A stretch of DNA of 64,000 bases. Source: Streptomyces canus (GTDB lineage Bacteria; Actinomycetota; Actinomycetes; Streptomycetales; Streptomycetaceae). Both the position numbers and the translations under genes were made by a program. The notes below the pieces were generated by a model. It was not told where the DNA came from and did not search any database. It saw nothing but the letters and a program-made list of their open reading frames with translations. Where the stretch lies: NCBI RefSeq assembly GCF_001514145.1, contig NZ_KQ948656.1, forward strand, positions 930,001 through 994,000, in the 5' to 3' direction. How positions within the stretch are numbered: the stretch's first letter is position 1; each line of letters begins with the position of its first letter. Shown piece after piece: positions 19,203 through 27,631 of the stretch.

Positions 19203-19571
19203 GGCGGCATTTCCTCCCGAGGGCATGCTGCGTTGCATAAAGTCCATACCAATGGGTACGTCCGCCTGGGACAGCTCTTTTGAAGCGTGAAGGGCGTACG
19301 GAGGGGTCGAGAGCGCACAGGGAGAAAATGTATTGTCCGTGCGCCGACAACGCACACCTTTGCACAGGTCAGCGACGCGTAACAAGAGATCTCTCGGTTT
19401 TGTGCATAGCGTTCGGCCTGTGGAGGTTTGACGATTCGTCAAGCCCGGTGACTGCGGATTGCCGCCTTATTCGGCCACCGTAATTGGAAACGGGATTCAC
19501 TTGGCGCGGCACCTCGTCCGCACCAACCATTGAACCGGCACTCCACACCACGTCCGGATCGCCCCGCGAGG
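19203..19571. other. 369-bp intergenic region upstream of RICIN paralogue 2
   Basis: No gene is supported. It carries the second copy of the shared element (19355-19386) and an A/T-richer block (19320-19345, AGAAAATGTATTGTCC) on the way to the start codon, likely promoter/leader sequence. The stretch 19400-19571 after the AraC gene shows no clear terminator. Confidence 0.5.
19355..19386 (-). promoter_or_regulatory. conserved element shared by the two RICIN paralogues (copy 2)
   Basis: Same block as 2819-2850: CACCTTTGCACA, R, GTCA, 3 nt, ACG, 3 nt, AACAAG on the plus strand, 153 bp before the GTG start. Sequences outside the block differ between copies, so the match looks selected rather than a recent duplication. 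Confidence 0.6.
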
Positions 19572-20519
19572 TCAGGTCCCAACCTTTGGCCCGGTGGTCC
19601 GGTAGGCCCCGGGCGGAGTCCCGTAGCGGGCACGGAAGACCCGGTTGAAGTGGAAAGGGCTGGCGAAACCGGAAACGGCGGCGACGCGTTCCACGGACAG
19701 GTCGGTGCTCTCCAGCAGTCGGGCGGCATGGTTCAGGCGCGACTCGCGCAGCTCCCGCATCGGTGACCGGCCCAGCTGCCGGGTGAAGAGGTGGGCGAAC
19801 CGGGACGGCGACAGCGACACTTCGGCGGCGAGCGACCGCACGGTGTGCGGGGCGCCGGGATCGGCCGCGATCAGCTCCTGGGCGCGCCGCACCCGGGGGT
19901 CGACGCCGGTCCCGGTCCGGTTCCCGCGCGCGGCACCGACGGTGAGCAGGACGACCTCCTCCAGCGCGCACAGGGCGAGTTCGCGGGCGGTGGTGCCGTG
20001 GGCCACGGCGACGGCGACCCGGTCGTCGGCCGGTGCGGACGCGGGCGGGGCGGTCTGGGGCGGGGTGCCGGTGCCGGTCCAGCGGGCGTCGGCGAGCATC
20101 CGGTGGAAGGCCGCCTCGATGCGGGCGCTCGGGCCGTCGGCCCCGGCGCCCGGGGTGACGACGTACATGCCGTCGCCCCTGCCGTGCGGCCCGAGCCAGG
20201 CGGTCCAGGACGGTCTGGCCCCGCAGTGCGCCCACCAGAACCGCCAGTGGTCGGCGCCGTGTTGGACGCCGTAGCGGTGCGGGGTGCCGGGCGCGAGCAC
20301 CACCAGGTCCCCGGCGCCCGCCCCGGTCTCGGTCCGTCCCTGGCACAGGGTGCCCCGGCCGCCCACCGTCCAGGTGAGCAGCCAGCTGTCGGCGCCCCGC
20401 GGTCGGTGGACGGTGTAGCCCGGGAGTTCGTCGTAGCGGCCGACGACCACAAGGCCCGGTGGCGGGCCGGGGTCGCCGGGTGCGACAGTCTCGGGCAATC
20501 CGACGGCGGTCACGGGCAT
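19572..20519 (-). CDS. AraC-family transcriptional regulator
   Basis: 315 residues. N-terminal AraC-type cupin/sensor (~20-125; WLLTWTVGGRGTLCQG, LVVLAPGTPHRYG) and C-terminal double helix-turn-helix (~215-310; SLSPSRFAHLFTRQLGRSPMRELRESRL and VAAVSGFASPFHFNRVFRARYG). Divergent from the PhyH gene with 63 bp between starts, so probably its activator in response to a small sugar or related ligand. Cytoplasmic. Confidence 0.88.
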   Translation of the reverse strand: MPVTAVGLPETVAPGDPGPPPGLVVVGRYDELPGYTVHRPRGADSWLLTWTVGGRGTLCQGRTETGAGAGDLVVLAPGTPHRYGVQHGADHWRFWWAHCGARPSWTAWLGPHGRGDGMYVVTPGAGADGPSARIEAAFHRMLADARWTGTGTPPQTAPPASAPADDRVAVAVAHGTTARELALCALEEVVLLTVGAARGNRTGTGVDPRVRRAQELIAADPGAPHTVRSLAAEVSLSPSRFAHLFTRQLGRSPMRELRESRLNHAARLLESTDLSVERVAAVSGFASPFHFNRVFRARYGTPPGAYRTTGPKVGT

Positions 20520-20582
20520 CCTCCTCGGGCGGGCTGCGGCCTAGCGTGACGAGTGGAACACAGCTCACCAGGGAGGGGACAC

Positions 20583-21383
20583 ATGACAGTCACAGGCATC
20601 GAGACAGGGGTCCGGCAGTTCCAGGAGGACGGCTTCATGGTCGTTCGCGGGCTGTTCGCACGCGACGAGATCGACCGGTTGTGCGGCGAGTTCACGGCAC
20701 TGCACGCCGGCGGACCGGTGCCGGGGCATTTCGAGCCGAGTGCGCCGGGCGAGGAGACGGATCCGCTGCGGAGGTATCCGCGGGTGATGCAGCCGCACGA
20801 GATCGACGACCTCGCGCTGCGCTTCCTGCTGGACGCCCGGCTGCGGGAGGTGCTGGAGACGCTGCTCGGGGAGGAAGTGCTGGCCGCGCAGAGCATGTTC
20901 TACTTCAAGCCGCCGGGGGCGCGGGGGCAGGCGCTGCACCAGGACAACTTCTATCTGCGGGTCGAACCGGGCACCTGCGTCGCGGCCTGGGTGGCCTGCG
21001 ATGTGATCGACCGGGACAACGGAGGGCTGGAGGTCGTCCCGGGCACGCACCGGATGGACCTGTTCTGCCCGGAACTCGCGGACTCCGAGGTGTCGTTCGC
21101 GCGGGAGTACGTGGCACCGCCACCGGGACTCGCCGCGGTTCCCGTCGACATGGCTCCGGGGGATGTTCTGTTCTTCAACGGGAGCCTGGTGCACGGCTCG
21201 CAGCCGAACCGCACGGCCGACCGGTTCCGCCGGTCGTTCATCGGGCACTACGTGGGGGCCTCCACCGAGCGGATCGGGCACTACTACCGGACGTTGTCGA
21301 TGAGCGGTGCGCGGGTGCCGTTGCCGGAGAGCGAGGGGGCGGGGCCGTGCGGCACGGAGTTCGCACCGCACGGGCCGCACTAG
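20583..21383 (+). CDS. phytanoyl-CoA dioxygenase (PhyH) family protein
   Basis: 266 residues. Fe(II) ligands seen as H119 and D121 in LHQDNFYLR and H204 in LVHGSQPNR, with the 2OG Arg in DRFRRSFIGHY. The family hydroxylates varied small molecules; the substrate is not evident. GGGAGGGG stands before the ATG. Divergent AraC regulator shares its promoter region. Its stop (TAG, 21381-21383) abuts the stop of the convergent aldo/keto reductase with no intervening base. Confidence 0.85.
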   Translation: MTVTGIETGVRQFQEDGFMVVRGLFARDEIDRLCGEFTALHAGGPVPGHFEPSAPGEETDPLRRYPRVMQPHEIDDLALRFLLDARLREVLETLLGEEVLAAQSMFYFKPPGARGQALHQDNFYLRVEPGTCVAAWVACDVIDRDNGGLEVVPGTHRMDLFCPELADSEVSFAREYVAPPPGLAAVPVDMAPGDVLFFNGSLVHGSQPNRTADRFRRSFIGHYVGASTERIGHYYRTLSMSGARVPLPESEGAGPCGTEFAPHGPH

Positions 21384-22355
21384 TCAGCTGTGGCCGACGA
21401 TCGGACGGGCCGTGTACGGTCCCTCCAGCTCCTCGATCTCCTTCTCGCTGAGCTGCAGTTCGACCGCTGCCACGGCGTCCTCGATGTGGTGCGGCTTGCC
21501 CGCTCCCACGATCGGGGCGGCCACCGTGTCCTGGGCCAGGAGCCAGGCCAGGGCCACCTGGGCGCGCGGGACGCCCCGGTCGCCGGCGATGCGGGTGACG
21601 GCCTCGACGATGGCGCGGTCGCCCTCCTGGTAGAGGCGGCTGCCGAAGTTGTCGGTGGAGCTGCGGTCGGTGACCGTGCCCCAGTCCCGGGTCAGGCGGC
21701 CGCGGGCGAGCGGGCTCCACGGCAGGGCGCTGACGCCCTGGTCGGCGCAGAGCGGCAGCATCTCGCGCTCCTCCTCGCGGTAGAGGAGGTTGTAGTGGTT
21801 CTGCATGGACACGAACTTCGTCCAGCCGTGCCGCTCGGCCGTGTACTGCATCTTGGAGAACTGCCAGGCGTACATCGAACTGGCCCCGAGATAGCGCACC
21901 TTGCCCGCCTTCACCAGGTCGTGCAGCGCCTCCATCGTCTCCTCGACCGGGGTGCGCGGGTCGAAGCGGTGGATCTGGTAGAGGTCGACGTAGTCGGTGC
22001 CGAGGCGCCTGAGGCTGTGGTCGATCTCCGTCATGATCGCCTTGCGGGACAGTCCGGCGGCGTTCTGCCCGGACCGCATCGGGCCGTTCACCTTGGTCGC
22101 GAGCACGATCTCGTCGCGGTTCGCGAAGTCCGTGAGGGCCTTGCCGACGATCTCCTCACTGGTGCCGTCGGAGTAGACGTTCGCGGTGTCGAAGAAGTTG
22201 ATGCCCGCGTCCAGGGCCTGCCGGATCAGTGGCCGCGACGCCTCCTCGTCGAGGGTCCACTCGTGCACGCCGCGGTCCGGCAGGCCGTAGGACATGCAGC
22301 CCAGACAGATCCGCGAGACGTCCAGGCCCGTCGAACCGAGCTTCACGTACTGCAT
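21384..22355 (-). CDS. aldo/keto reductase
   Basis: 323 residues, typical length. (alpha/beta)8 NADPH enzyme: DTANVYSDGTSEE carries the catalytic Asp/Tyr, DYVDLYQIHRFD the His strand, VSMQNHYNLLYREEE and the C-terminal nucleotide-binding AGAGKPHHIEDAV-type region (IVGAGKPHH). AGGAG eight bases before the ATG. Last gene of a likely three-gene operon after DUF1348 and flavoprotein genes (55-bp gap), probably under the TetR at 23513. Confidence 0.9.
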   Translation of the reverse strand: MQYVKLGSTGLDVSRICLGCMSYGLPDRGVHEWTLDEEASRPLIRQALDAGINFFDTANVYSDGTSEEIVGKALTDFANRDEIVLATKVNGPMRSGQNAAGLSRKAIMTEIDHSLRRLGTDYVDLYQIHRFDPRTPVEETMEALHDLVKAGKVRYLGASSMYAWQFSKMQYTAERHGWTKFVSMQNHYNLLYREEEREMLPLCADQGVSALPWSPLARGRLTRDWGTVTDRSSTDNFGSRLYQEGDRAIVEAVTRIAGDRGVPRAQVALAWLLAQDTVAAPIVGAGKPHHIEDAVAAVELQLSEKEIEELEGPYTARPIVGHS

Positions 22356-22410
22356 CGTTGCTGCTCCTGACGTCGAGAGAGGTCCGAAGTGGAGCGTACG
22401 ACTTCGCGCT

Positions 22411-22938
22411 TCAGCATCTTCCCGGCTCGAGCAGATCCAGCGCCCGTTCCCATCCGAACTCCTCGCCCTCGGCGCCCTGGTAGGGGTGTCCGAAGCGCAC
22501 GCCCATCCCCCGCAGCCGGATCAGGCTGTCCTGGTAGGCGGGGTGACCGGCGAGGTCGTCGGAGACACAGGTCAGGACGCCGATCGGGACGCCCCGGCCG
22601 GCCACCTCGCACAGCGTGCCCACCGCGAGGGTGTCGGCGATGCCGGCCGCCCACTTGTTGATCGTGTTGAAGGTGGCCGGGGCCACCACGACCGCGTCCG
22701 GGTCCGGGAAGGGCCGCGGCTCCCCCGGCCGACGCCACGCGGAGCGGATCGGGTGGCCGGTGGCCGCCTCGACGGCCGCCGTGTCGAAGAAGCCGTTCAT
22801 CGCGGTGGGGGTGGCGATGACGCCGACCTGCCACTCCCGCTCCTGCGCGGCGGTGATCAGCTTGCCGACATCCACCGCGATGCCGGCGGCGCACACGACG
22901 ACGTACAAGAAGGGCGGTATCTCGTCCTGATCGGTCAC
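22411..22938 (-). CDS. flavoprotein (CoaC/EpiD-like family)
   Basis: 175 residues with a GTG start. Rossmann-like flavoprotein fold of the PF02441 family: LYVVVCAAGIAVDVGKLI near the N-terminus, VAPATFNTINKWAAGIADTLA as the FMN-binding/active-site region with the PxTxNT-like motif (PATFNT), and VLTC. It lacks a CoaB domain and the cell's main coaBC would be elsewhere. The start is 9 bp after the DUF1348 stop, so they are co-translated. Possibly a decarboxylase or flavin reductase. Confidence 0.8.
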   Translation of the reverse strand: MTDQDEIPPFLYVVVCAAGIAVDVGKLITAAQEREWQVGVIATPTAMNGFFDTAAVEAATGHPIRSAWRRPGEPRPFPDPDAVVVAPATFNTINKWAAGIADTLAVGTLCEVAGRGVPIGVLTCVSDDLAGHPAYQDSLIRLRGMGVRFGHPYQGAEGEEFGWERALDLLEPGRC

Positions 22939-22947
22939 GCCGGAACC

Positions 22948-23406
22948 CTACTGAAGCGGGAAGGACAGCCCCCGCTCGGTCTCGGGGCGTGGTCCGTGGA
23001 TCCGGCGCTCCTTCTCCTCGATCGGCACGTCGTTGATGCTCGCCTCGCGCCGGGTCATCAGCCCGTGCTCGTCGAACTCCCACAGCTCGTTGCCGTACGA
23101 CCGCCACCACTGCCCGTCGGTGTCCTGGCACTCGTACTGGAAGCGCACCGCGATGCGGTTGCCGTCGTAGGCCCACAGGTCCTTGCGCAGCGCGTACTCC
23201 CGCTCGCGCGCCCACTTCGCGGTGAGGAACCCGACGATCTCGGCGCGCCCGGTGACGAAGGTGCCGCGGTTGCGCCACACGGAGTCCTCGGAGTAGGCGA
23301 GTGCCACGCGCTGTGGATCGCGGGTGTTCCAGGCGTCCTCGGCGGCCTGCACCTTCTGGGCGGCGCTCTCGCGGGTGAAGGGCGGCAGGGGTGGGCGGTC
23401 GGTCAT
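22948..23406 (-). CDS. DUF1348 / SnoaL-like NTF2-fold protein
   Basis: 152 residues, the full length of the family. Signature: [56 protein letters not shown]. The family has a cone-shaped NTF2 fold; no activity is established. GGAGGATGAC precedes the ATG. First gene of the operon facing the TetR gene at 23513, with two operator-like palindromes between them. Confidence 0.88.
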   Translation of the reverse strand: MTDRPPLPPFTRESAAQKVQAAEDAWNTRDPQRVALAYSEDSVWRNRGTFVTGRAEIVGFLTAKWAREREYALRKDLWAYDGNRIAVRFQYECQDTDGQWWRSYGNELWEFDEHGLMTRREASINDVPIEEKERRIHGPRPETERGLSFPLQ

Positions 23407-23439
23407 GTCATCCTCCGTGGCCGAAGCGGCCGGGAAAGG

Positions 23440-23457
23440 GGAGAACGTACGTTCTCC
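23440..23457. promoter_or_regulatory. TetR operator 1 (perfect 18-bp palindrome)
   Basis: GGAGAACGTACGTTCTCC, in the 106-bp divergent region between DUF1348 and tetR. Shares GAGAACG/CGTTCTC arms with the repeat at 23477. Confidence 0.8.
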
Positions 23458-23476
23458 GGGCTGCCTGCTACCGTAG

Positions 23477-23492
23477 GAGAACGCTCGTTCTC
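23477..23492. promoter_or_regulatory. TetR operator 2
   Basis: GAGAACGCTCGTTCTC: same 7-bp arms as operator 1 with a two-base centre, 20 bp further toward tetR. Spacing 36 bp centre to centre suits two TetR dimers controlling both promoters. Confidence 0.75.
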
Positions 23493-23512
23493 ACGTCAAG
23501 GAGTGGTCGTCC

Positions 23513-24064
23513 ATGGACAGCGCAGTGGCCCGCGAGCGGGCGCTGGACGCCGCCGAGGAGCTGTTCTACGGGCGGGGCATCCAGTCCGTCGGCATGGACG
23601 ACATACGGGGCGCGTCCGGCGTCTCCCTCAAGCGGCTCTACCAGCTGTTCCCGGCGAAGGAGCAGCTGGTGGAGGCCTATCTGGAGCGGCGGGACGGACG
23701 GTGGCGGGGGCGGCTGGCCGAGTTCGTGGAACTCCGGTCGGCCCCTGAGGAACGGATCCTCGCGGTGTTCGACTGGCTGGAGGAGTGGTTCGGCGAGGAG
23801 GGCTTCCGCGGGTGCGCGTGGATCAACTCGTACGGCGAGCTGGGCGCGACCTCGGACCGGGTGGCGGCCCAGGTCCGGGCGCACAAGAGGGCGTTCGGGG
23901 ACTACCTCGCCTCACTCGTGGCCGCCGCGGGGCGGCCCGCGGCGCTGGCCGGGCCGCTCTTCCTGCTCGCCGAAGGGGCCATGGTGACAGCGGGCATCAC
24001 GCGGAGCACACGGCCCGCGGCGCAGGCGCGGGAGGCGGCCCGAACGCTGCTGGAGCCGCGCTGA
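23513..24064 (+). CDS. TetR/AcrR-family regulator
   Basis: 183 residues. N-terminal helix-turn-helix (~5-50; ALDAAEELFYGRGIQSVGMDDI, GVSLKRLYQLFPAKEQL) and an all-helical ligand domain (EEWFGEEGFRGCAWIN). AAGGAG nine bases before the ATG. Divergent from the DUF1348-flavoprotein-AKR operon; the twin palindromes between suggest it represses both itself and that operon, perhaps relieved by an electrophile or aldehyde. Confidence 0.9.
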   Translation: MDSAVARERALDAAEELFYGRGIQSVGMDDIRGASGVSLKRLYQLFPAKEQLVEAYLERRDGRWRGRLAEFVELRSAPEERILAVFDWLEEWFGEEGFRGCAWINSYGELGATSDRVAAQVRAHKRAFGDYLASLVAAAGRPAALAGPLFLLAEGAMVTAGITRSTRPAAQAREAARTLLEPR

Positions 24065-24093
24065 GGTCAGGCGACGGCGGTGCCGTCGGCGTT

Positions 24094-24123
24094 CCTGGTC
24101 ACACCGCGCGCGGTGTGACCAGG
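24094..24123. terminator. 30-bp perfect palindrome, likely terminator
   Basis: CCTGGTCACACCGCG followed directly by its exact complement, 30 bp after the tetR stop. It probably ends tetR transcription; no U tract follows. It borders the pseudogene fragment. Confidence 0.55.
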
Positions 24124-24390
24124 GCGGGCTGCTGGACGTGCCGGCCCCGGACGTGGTGCGCCGGGACTCTGCCGCGCTGCCGCCCGGGTTGCCGGTGGAA
24201 CTGCGGGGCGCCCGCGCGGTGGCCGAGGGGACGGTGGCGCTGCGCGAGCGCTCCCAGATCACGGACCTCGCCCTGATCGACGCCCCGTCGTCGCCCCGCG
24301 CAGGCGGCTGCTGTCCGCGCTCACCGTCACCGTCGAGGGCCGGCGGACCACTTCGTACGACGTCGTCGCCGCGGCGGGTCGAGCCGGGGG
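24117..24390 (+). pseudogene. remnant of a SigJ/ECF41-like sigma factor C-terminal domain
   Basis: One frame reads LLDVPAPDVVRRDSAALPPG then LRGARAVAEGTVALRER and ALIDA; the next frame continues VVAPRRRLLSALTVTVEG then TTSYDVVAA. Joined, these match the SnoaL-like extension of SigJ-type ECF sigma factors (pattern: PDVV, RGARAVAEG, ALID, VVAP, G, YDVVA). A frameshift lies near 24288. Regions 2 and 4 are absent and no start or ribosome site exists, so it is a dead fragment, possibly left by a deletion next to the palindrome. Confidence 0.6.
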
Positions 24391-24411
24391 TGCTCGACCC
24401 GCCTGGCCGGT

Positions 24412-24612
24412 TCAGCTCACCGTCTCCGACACGGTGATGGCGGCGACGGGACACGCCCGGGCTGCTTCCCGGACCATGGGGTCGCCGTCGCCGTCCTCCC
24501 GGCCGGGCAGGAGCGCGCTGAAGCCGTCGTCGTCCTGGGTGAAGACGCCCGGTGCGGCCAGGGCGCACTGGCCCGCCCCGATACAGGCCTCCTTGTCGAT
24601 GTCGATGTGCAT
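24412..24612 (-). CDS. ferredoxin, 3Fe-4S type
   Basis: 66 residues. Cysteine pattern C10 (DKEACIGAGQC with C16) and C54 (RACPVAAI) is that of the single-cluster 3Fe-4S ferredoxins that pair with bacterial P450s: the usual second cluster Cys is Ala/Gly. Starts 11 bp after the P450 stop, so it is the P450's electron donor in the same operon. Confidence 0.92.
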   Translation of the reverse strand: MHIDIDKEACIGAGQCALAAPGVFTQDDDGFSALLPGREDGDGDPMVREAARACPVAAITVSETVS

Positions 24613-24623
24613 GGGCGGGCCTC

Positions 24624-25823
24624 CTACCAGGTCACGGGGAGTTCCAGCATCCCCTGGATCGTGTCGCCGGGCTTGAAGGGGATCTCGTCGGCGGGGGCGG
24701 CGAGGCGGAGGGTGGGCAGCCGGTCGAAGAGGGTGCGCAGGGCGATCTCCAGTTCGGCGCGGGCGAGGTTCTGGCCGAGGCACTGGTGGATGCCGAAGCC
24801 GAACGCGATGTGGTGCCGGGCGGGGCGGTGCCAGTCCAGGCTGTCCGGATCGGCGTAGACGTCCTCGTCGCGGTTGACGACCGAGGTCGAGAAGACGACC
24901 CCCTCGCCCGCCCGGATCGTCGTCCCGGCCACCTCGATGTCCTCCAGGGCCATCCGCAGCAGTCCGTCGGCGATCGACAGCATGCGCATCAGTTCCTCGA
25001 CCGCGTTCGGGATCAGCGCGGGGTCGGCACGCAACTCGGCCAGCCGGTCGGGGTGCTGGAGGAGGGTGTAGGTGCCGAGCGAGATCATGTTGGCGGTCGT
25101 CTCGTGGCCGGCGACCAGCAGGATGATCGCCAGCGCGATCAGTTCCTCGCGGGTCAGCTCCCCGTCCCGCAGCTGCCGGTGGACGAGTTCGTCGAGTACG
25201 CCGTCGCCGGGCTCCGGCTGTTTCTGTTTGCGGTCGATCAACTCGTCGAAGTACTCCTCCAGTTGATCGCGGGCGTCCATGACGTCCGCGGCCGCGGGGC
25301 CGCGCAGCAGCCGTCGGGACTGCCCTTCGAAGAAGTCGTGGTCGGTGTAGGGCACGCCGAGCAGGGCGCAGATCACCGTCGACGGGACGGGCAGCGCGAA
25401 GGCGCTCACCAGCTCGGCGGGCGGCCCCTGGGCGATCATGGCGTCGATGCGGTCGTCGACGATCCGCTGGATGCGGGGACGCAGTTCGGTGGCCCGCCGG
25501 AGCGTGAAACTGGGGACCATCATGCGTCGCTGGACCCGGTGCTCCGGGTCGTCGACGCCCAGCAGCGCGGTCCTCCGGTTCTTGATCGCCGCGAAGCGTG
25601 CCGTGGGCGCGGGAAAGCCGTCGCGGGTGCGGTCGGTGGACAGCCGGGGGTCGGCGAGCAGGGCGCGGGCGGTGTCGTGTCCGGTCACCAGCCAGGCCGG
25701 ACGGCCGTCGAAGAGGGCGATCCGGGACAGCGGGCGGGCGGCGCGCAGGGGTTCGTAGCCGGTGGGCGGGTGGTAGGGGCAGGTCCGGTCCTGGGGGAAG
25801 GCGACAGGTTCCGTTTCCGTCAT
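24624..25823 (-). CDS. cytochrome P450 (CYP105-like)
   Basis: 399 residues from ATG 25823 (GAGG six bases upstream); in-frame sequence before it is not coding. Signatures: I helix LLVAGHETTANMI, ExxR in EELMRML, haem Cys loop FGFGIHQCLGQNLARAELEIAL. Soluble monooxygenase acting with the adjacent ferredoxin. CYP105 members oxidise secondary metabolites and xenobiotics; the assignment to CYP105 is by overall look only. An inverted repeat sits 43 bp upstream. Confidence 0.93.
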   Translation of the reverse strand: MTETEPVAFPQDRTCPYHPPTGYEPLRAARPLSRIALFDGRPAWLVTGHDTARALLADPRLSTDRTRDGFPAPTARFAAIKNRRTALLGVDDPEHRVQRRMMVPSFTLRRATELRPRIQRIVDDRIDAMIAQGPPAELVSAFALPVPSTVICALLGVPYTDHDFFEGQSRRLLRGPAAADVMDARDQLEEYFDELIDRKQKQPEPGDGVLDELVHRQLRDGELTREELIALAIILLVAGHETTANMISLGTYTLLQHPDRLAELRADPALIPNAVEELMRMLSIADGLLRMALEDIEVAGTTIRAGEGVVFSTSVVNRDEDVYADPDSLDWHRPARHHIAFGFGIHQCLGQNLARAELEIALRTLFDRLPTLRLAAPADEIPFKPGDTIQGMLELPVTW

Positions 25824-25865
25824 GGAAGACCTCGCAGACGAAGGGTGCGTCGTGCAGATCTTCAT

Positions 25866-25884
25866 TAGATGCTCGGGGCATCTA
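25866..25884. promoter_or_regulatory. inverted repeat before the P450 gene
   Basis: TAGATGC, 5 nt, GCATCTA, 43 bp upstream of the P450 start. Candidate operator of an unlinked MarR- or TetR-type regulator, as no regulator gene adjoins. Confidence 0.5.
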
Positions 25885-26052
25885 TAGGGCGACGAGAAGT
25901 TCGGCCAGATCGGTGGCGGGGGCAATCTGGCCGGAGATCGACGCCGTGGCGGTCCTGGGTGTACCACCCTGTGCGGGGGGATGATTACCGTTCAGGACGG
26001 TGTTGCAGTCCCGTACGAGAACGCCGTAGCAGACGACGAGGAGACGGAAACC

Positions 26053-26502
26053 ATGCCTCTTGAGGGCGAGTACGAGCCCAGCCCGACCCAGTGGGTGCGT
26101 GAGCAGGTGGAGCTGTACGAGAGCTCCGGCGGCACCAAGGGGAACACGCTCATGGACACGGGGATGCCGGTCATCGTGCTGACCACGCGGGGCGCGAAGA
26201 GCGGCAGCATCCGCAAGACCCCGCTGATGCGTGTCGAGCACGCCGGGCGTTACGCGGTGGTCGCCTCGCTGGGCGGCGCGCCCAAGCACCCGGTCTGGTA
26301 CCACAACGTCAAGGCCGATCCGCATGTCGAGCTCCAGGACGGCTCGGTCAAGCGGGACTTCACGGCCCGCGAGATCACCGGCGCGGAGAAGGACGAGTGG
26401 TGGGAGCGGGCCGTCGCGGCGTACCCGCCGTACGCCGACTACCAGAAGAAGACGGACCGGGTGATCCCGGTCTTCATCCTGGAGCCCGCCGAAGAGGTCT
26501 GA
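26053..26502 (+). CDS. deazaflavin (F420)-dependent nitroreductase-family protein
   Basis: 149 residues from ATG 26053 with GAGGAG nine bases upstream. Split-barrel fold of the Ddn family: [55 protein letters not shown], and the terminal [10 protein letters not shown]. It would transfer hydride from F420H2 to a quinone, nitro- or enone-type acceptor. Hairpin terminator follows at 26570. Divergent from the P450 by ~230 bp. Confidence 0.9.
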   Translation: MPLEGEYEPSPTQWVREQVELYESSGGTKGNTLMDTGMPVIVLTTRGAKSGSIRKTPLMRVEHAGRYAVVASLGGAPKHPVWYHNVKADPHVELQDGSVKRDFTAREITGAEKDEWWERAVAAYPPYADYQKKTDRVIPVFILEPAEEV

Positions 26503-26564
26503 GCGACTTCGAGAAAATCTTTTCCCGAGGACGCATGAACCGGTTTCGGCCGGGCACCCGTGCC

Positions 26565-27536
26565 TCAGGCCCCGCCGCGTTCCCCCGTCGCGGCGGGGCT
26601 TTCTCGTGCCTCCTCGGCCGGCCGGTCGGTCACGTCGAGGAAGATCTGGTCCGCCTCGGACACGGTCCGGGCGACGGACCGCTTGATGCGTACGGCGACC
26701 TCCTCGACCCGTTCGCTGTCCAGTCCCGGCACCAGGTCCACACGGGCGGCCACCAGAACCGAGTCCAGCCCCATCTTCATGGTGAACAGCGCCTCCACGC
26801 TGTCGATCTCGGGCTGTGCGTCCAGCAGTGCCCGGATCCGGGCACTGGACTCCGGGTCGGCGGCCTCACCGATCAGCTGTCCCTTGGCCTCGCGTCCGAG
26901 CCGATAGGCCACGTAGACGAGCAGCGCGCCGATGGCCAGTGAGGCGGACGCCTCCCAGACGACCTGCCCGGTGACCATGTGCAGCGCCATGCCGGCCATG
27001 GCGAGGGTCACACCGAGCACCGCCGTGCCGTCCTCGGCGACGACCGTGCGCAGGGCGGGGTCGCGCATGCCCTGGGCGGCTCCGCCCTGCTTGTGCACCT
27101 GGTGCAGCGCCCGCACGAGCGAGATCCCCTCGGCGATGAAGGCCACGCCCAGCACGATCAGGCCCGCCACATAGCCGCTGAGCTTTTCCTCGGCGCCGTT
27201 GCGCAGCGCCTCGATGCCCTGGAAGAAGGAGAAGCAGCCGCCCATCACGAAGATCCCGACGGCCGCGATCAGCGACCAGAAGTACCGCTCCTTGCCGTAG
27301 CCGAAGGGATGCCGCCGGTCGGCGGGGCGACGGCTGCGACGCAGCGCGGCCAGCAGAAAGACCTCGTTGAGGCTGTCCGCGACGGAGTGCGCCGCCTCCG
27401 ACAGCAGCGCGGGAGAGCCCGCGAGGAGGCCTCCGACGGCCTTGGCGACCGCGATCACCAGGTTCGCCGCGAGGGCCACCAGCACGGTGACGCGTGTTTT
27501 CCGGTCCGCTGTGTTGTTCTTCGATGTCCCGCTCAC
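26565..27536 (-). CDS. cation diffusion facilitator (CDF) transporter
   Basis: 323 residues with about six membrane helices. Metal-site residues: AAHSVADSLNE in helix 2 and VVAEDGTAVLG in helix 5; C-terminal ferredoxin-like cytoplasmic domain (~240-310; IDSVEALFTMKMG). Family members export Zn, Fe, Mn or Co in exchange for protons; HxxxD in helix 2 leaves the metal uncertain. The gene's 3' end contains the terminator of the convergent F420 gene. Confidence 0.9.
   Translation of the reverse strand: MSGTSKNNTADRKTRVTVLVALAANLVIAVAKAVGGLLAGSPALLSEAAHSVADSLNEVFLLAALRRSRRPADRRHPFGYGKERYFWSLIAAVGIFVMGGCFSFFQGIEALRNGAEEKLSGYVAGLIVLGVAFIAEGISLVRALHQVHKQGGAAQGMRDPALRTVVAEDGTAVLGVTLAMAGMALHMVTGQVVWEASASLAIGALLVYVAYRLGREAKGQLIGEAADPESSARIRALLDAQPEIDSVEALFTMKMGLDSVLVAARVDLVPGLDSERVEEVAVRIKRSVARTVSEADQIFLDVTDRPAEEARESPAATGERGGA
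26570..26598 (+). terminator. hairpin terminator
   Basis: CCCCGCCGCG (26570-26579) and CGCGGCGGGG (26589-26598), followed by CTTTCTC. Ends the F420-enzyme transcript while lying inside the last codons of the CDF gene. Confidence 0.7.
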
Positions 27537-27631
27537 CTTCGCCGACTGCCCGGCTCCCGGGCACTCACACCGTGCCGACTCCCGAAAACGGGGAACGCGT
27601 CCACCAGGACATGCGTACTACGGGAGGAACC

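Noticed and set aside
24138..24437. A 99-codon plus-strand gene after tetR
   Set aside because: No ribosome site, sense is lost after a frameshift, and the first half matches a sigma-factor tail: treated as a pseudogene.
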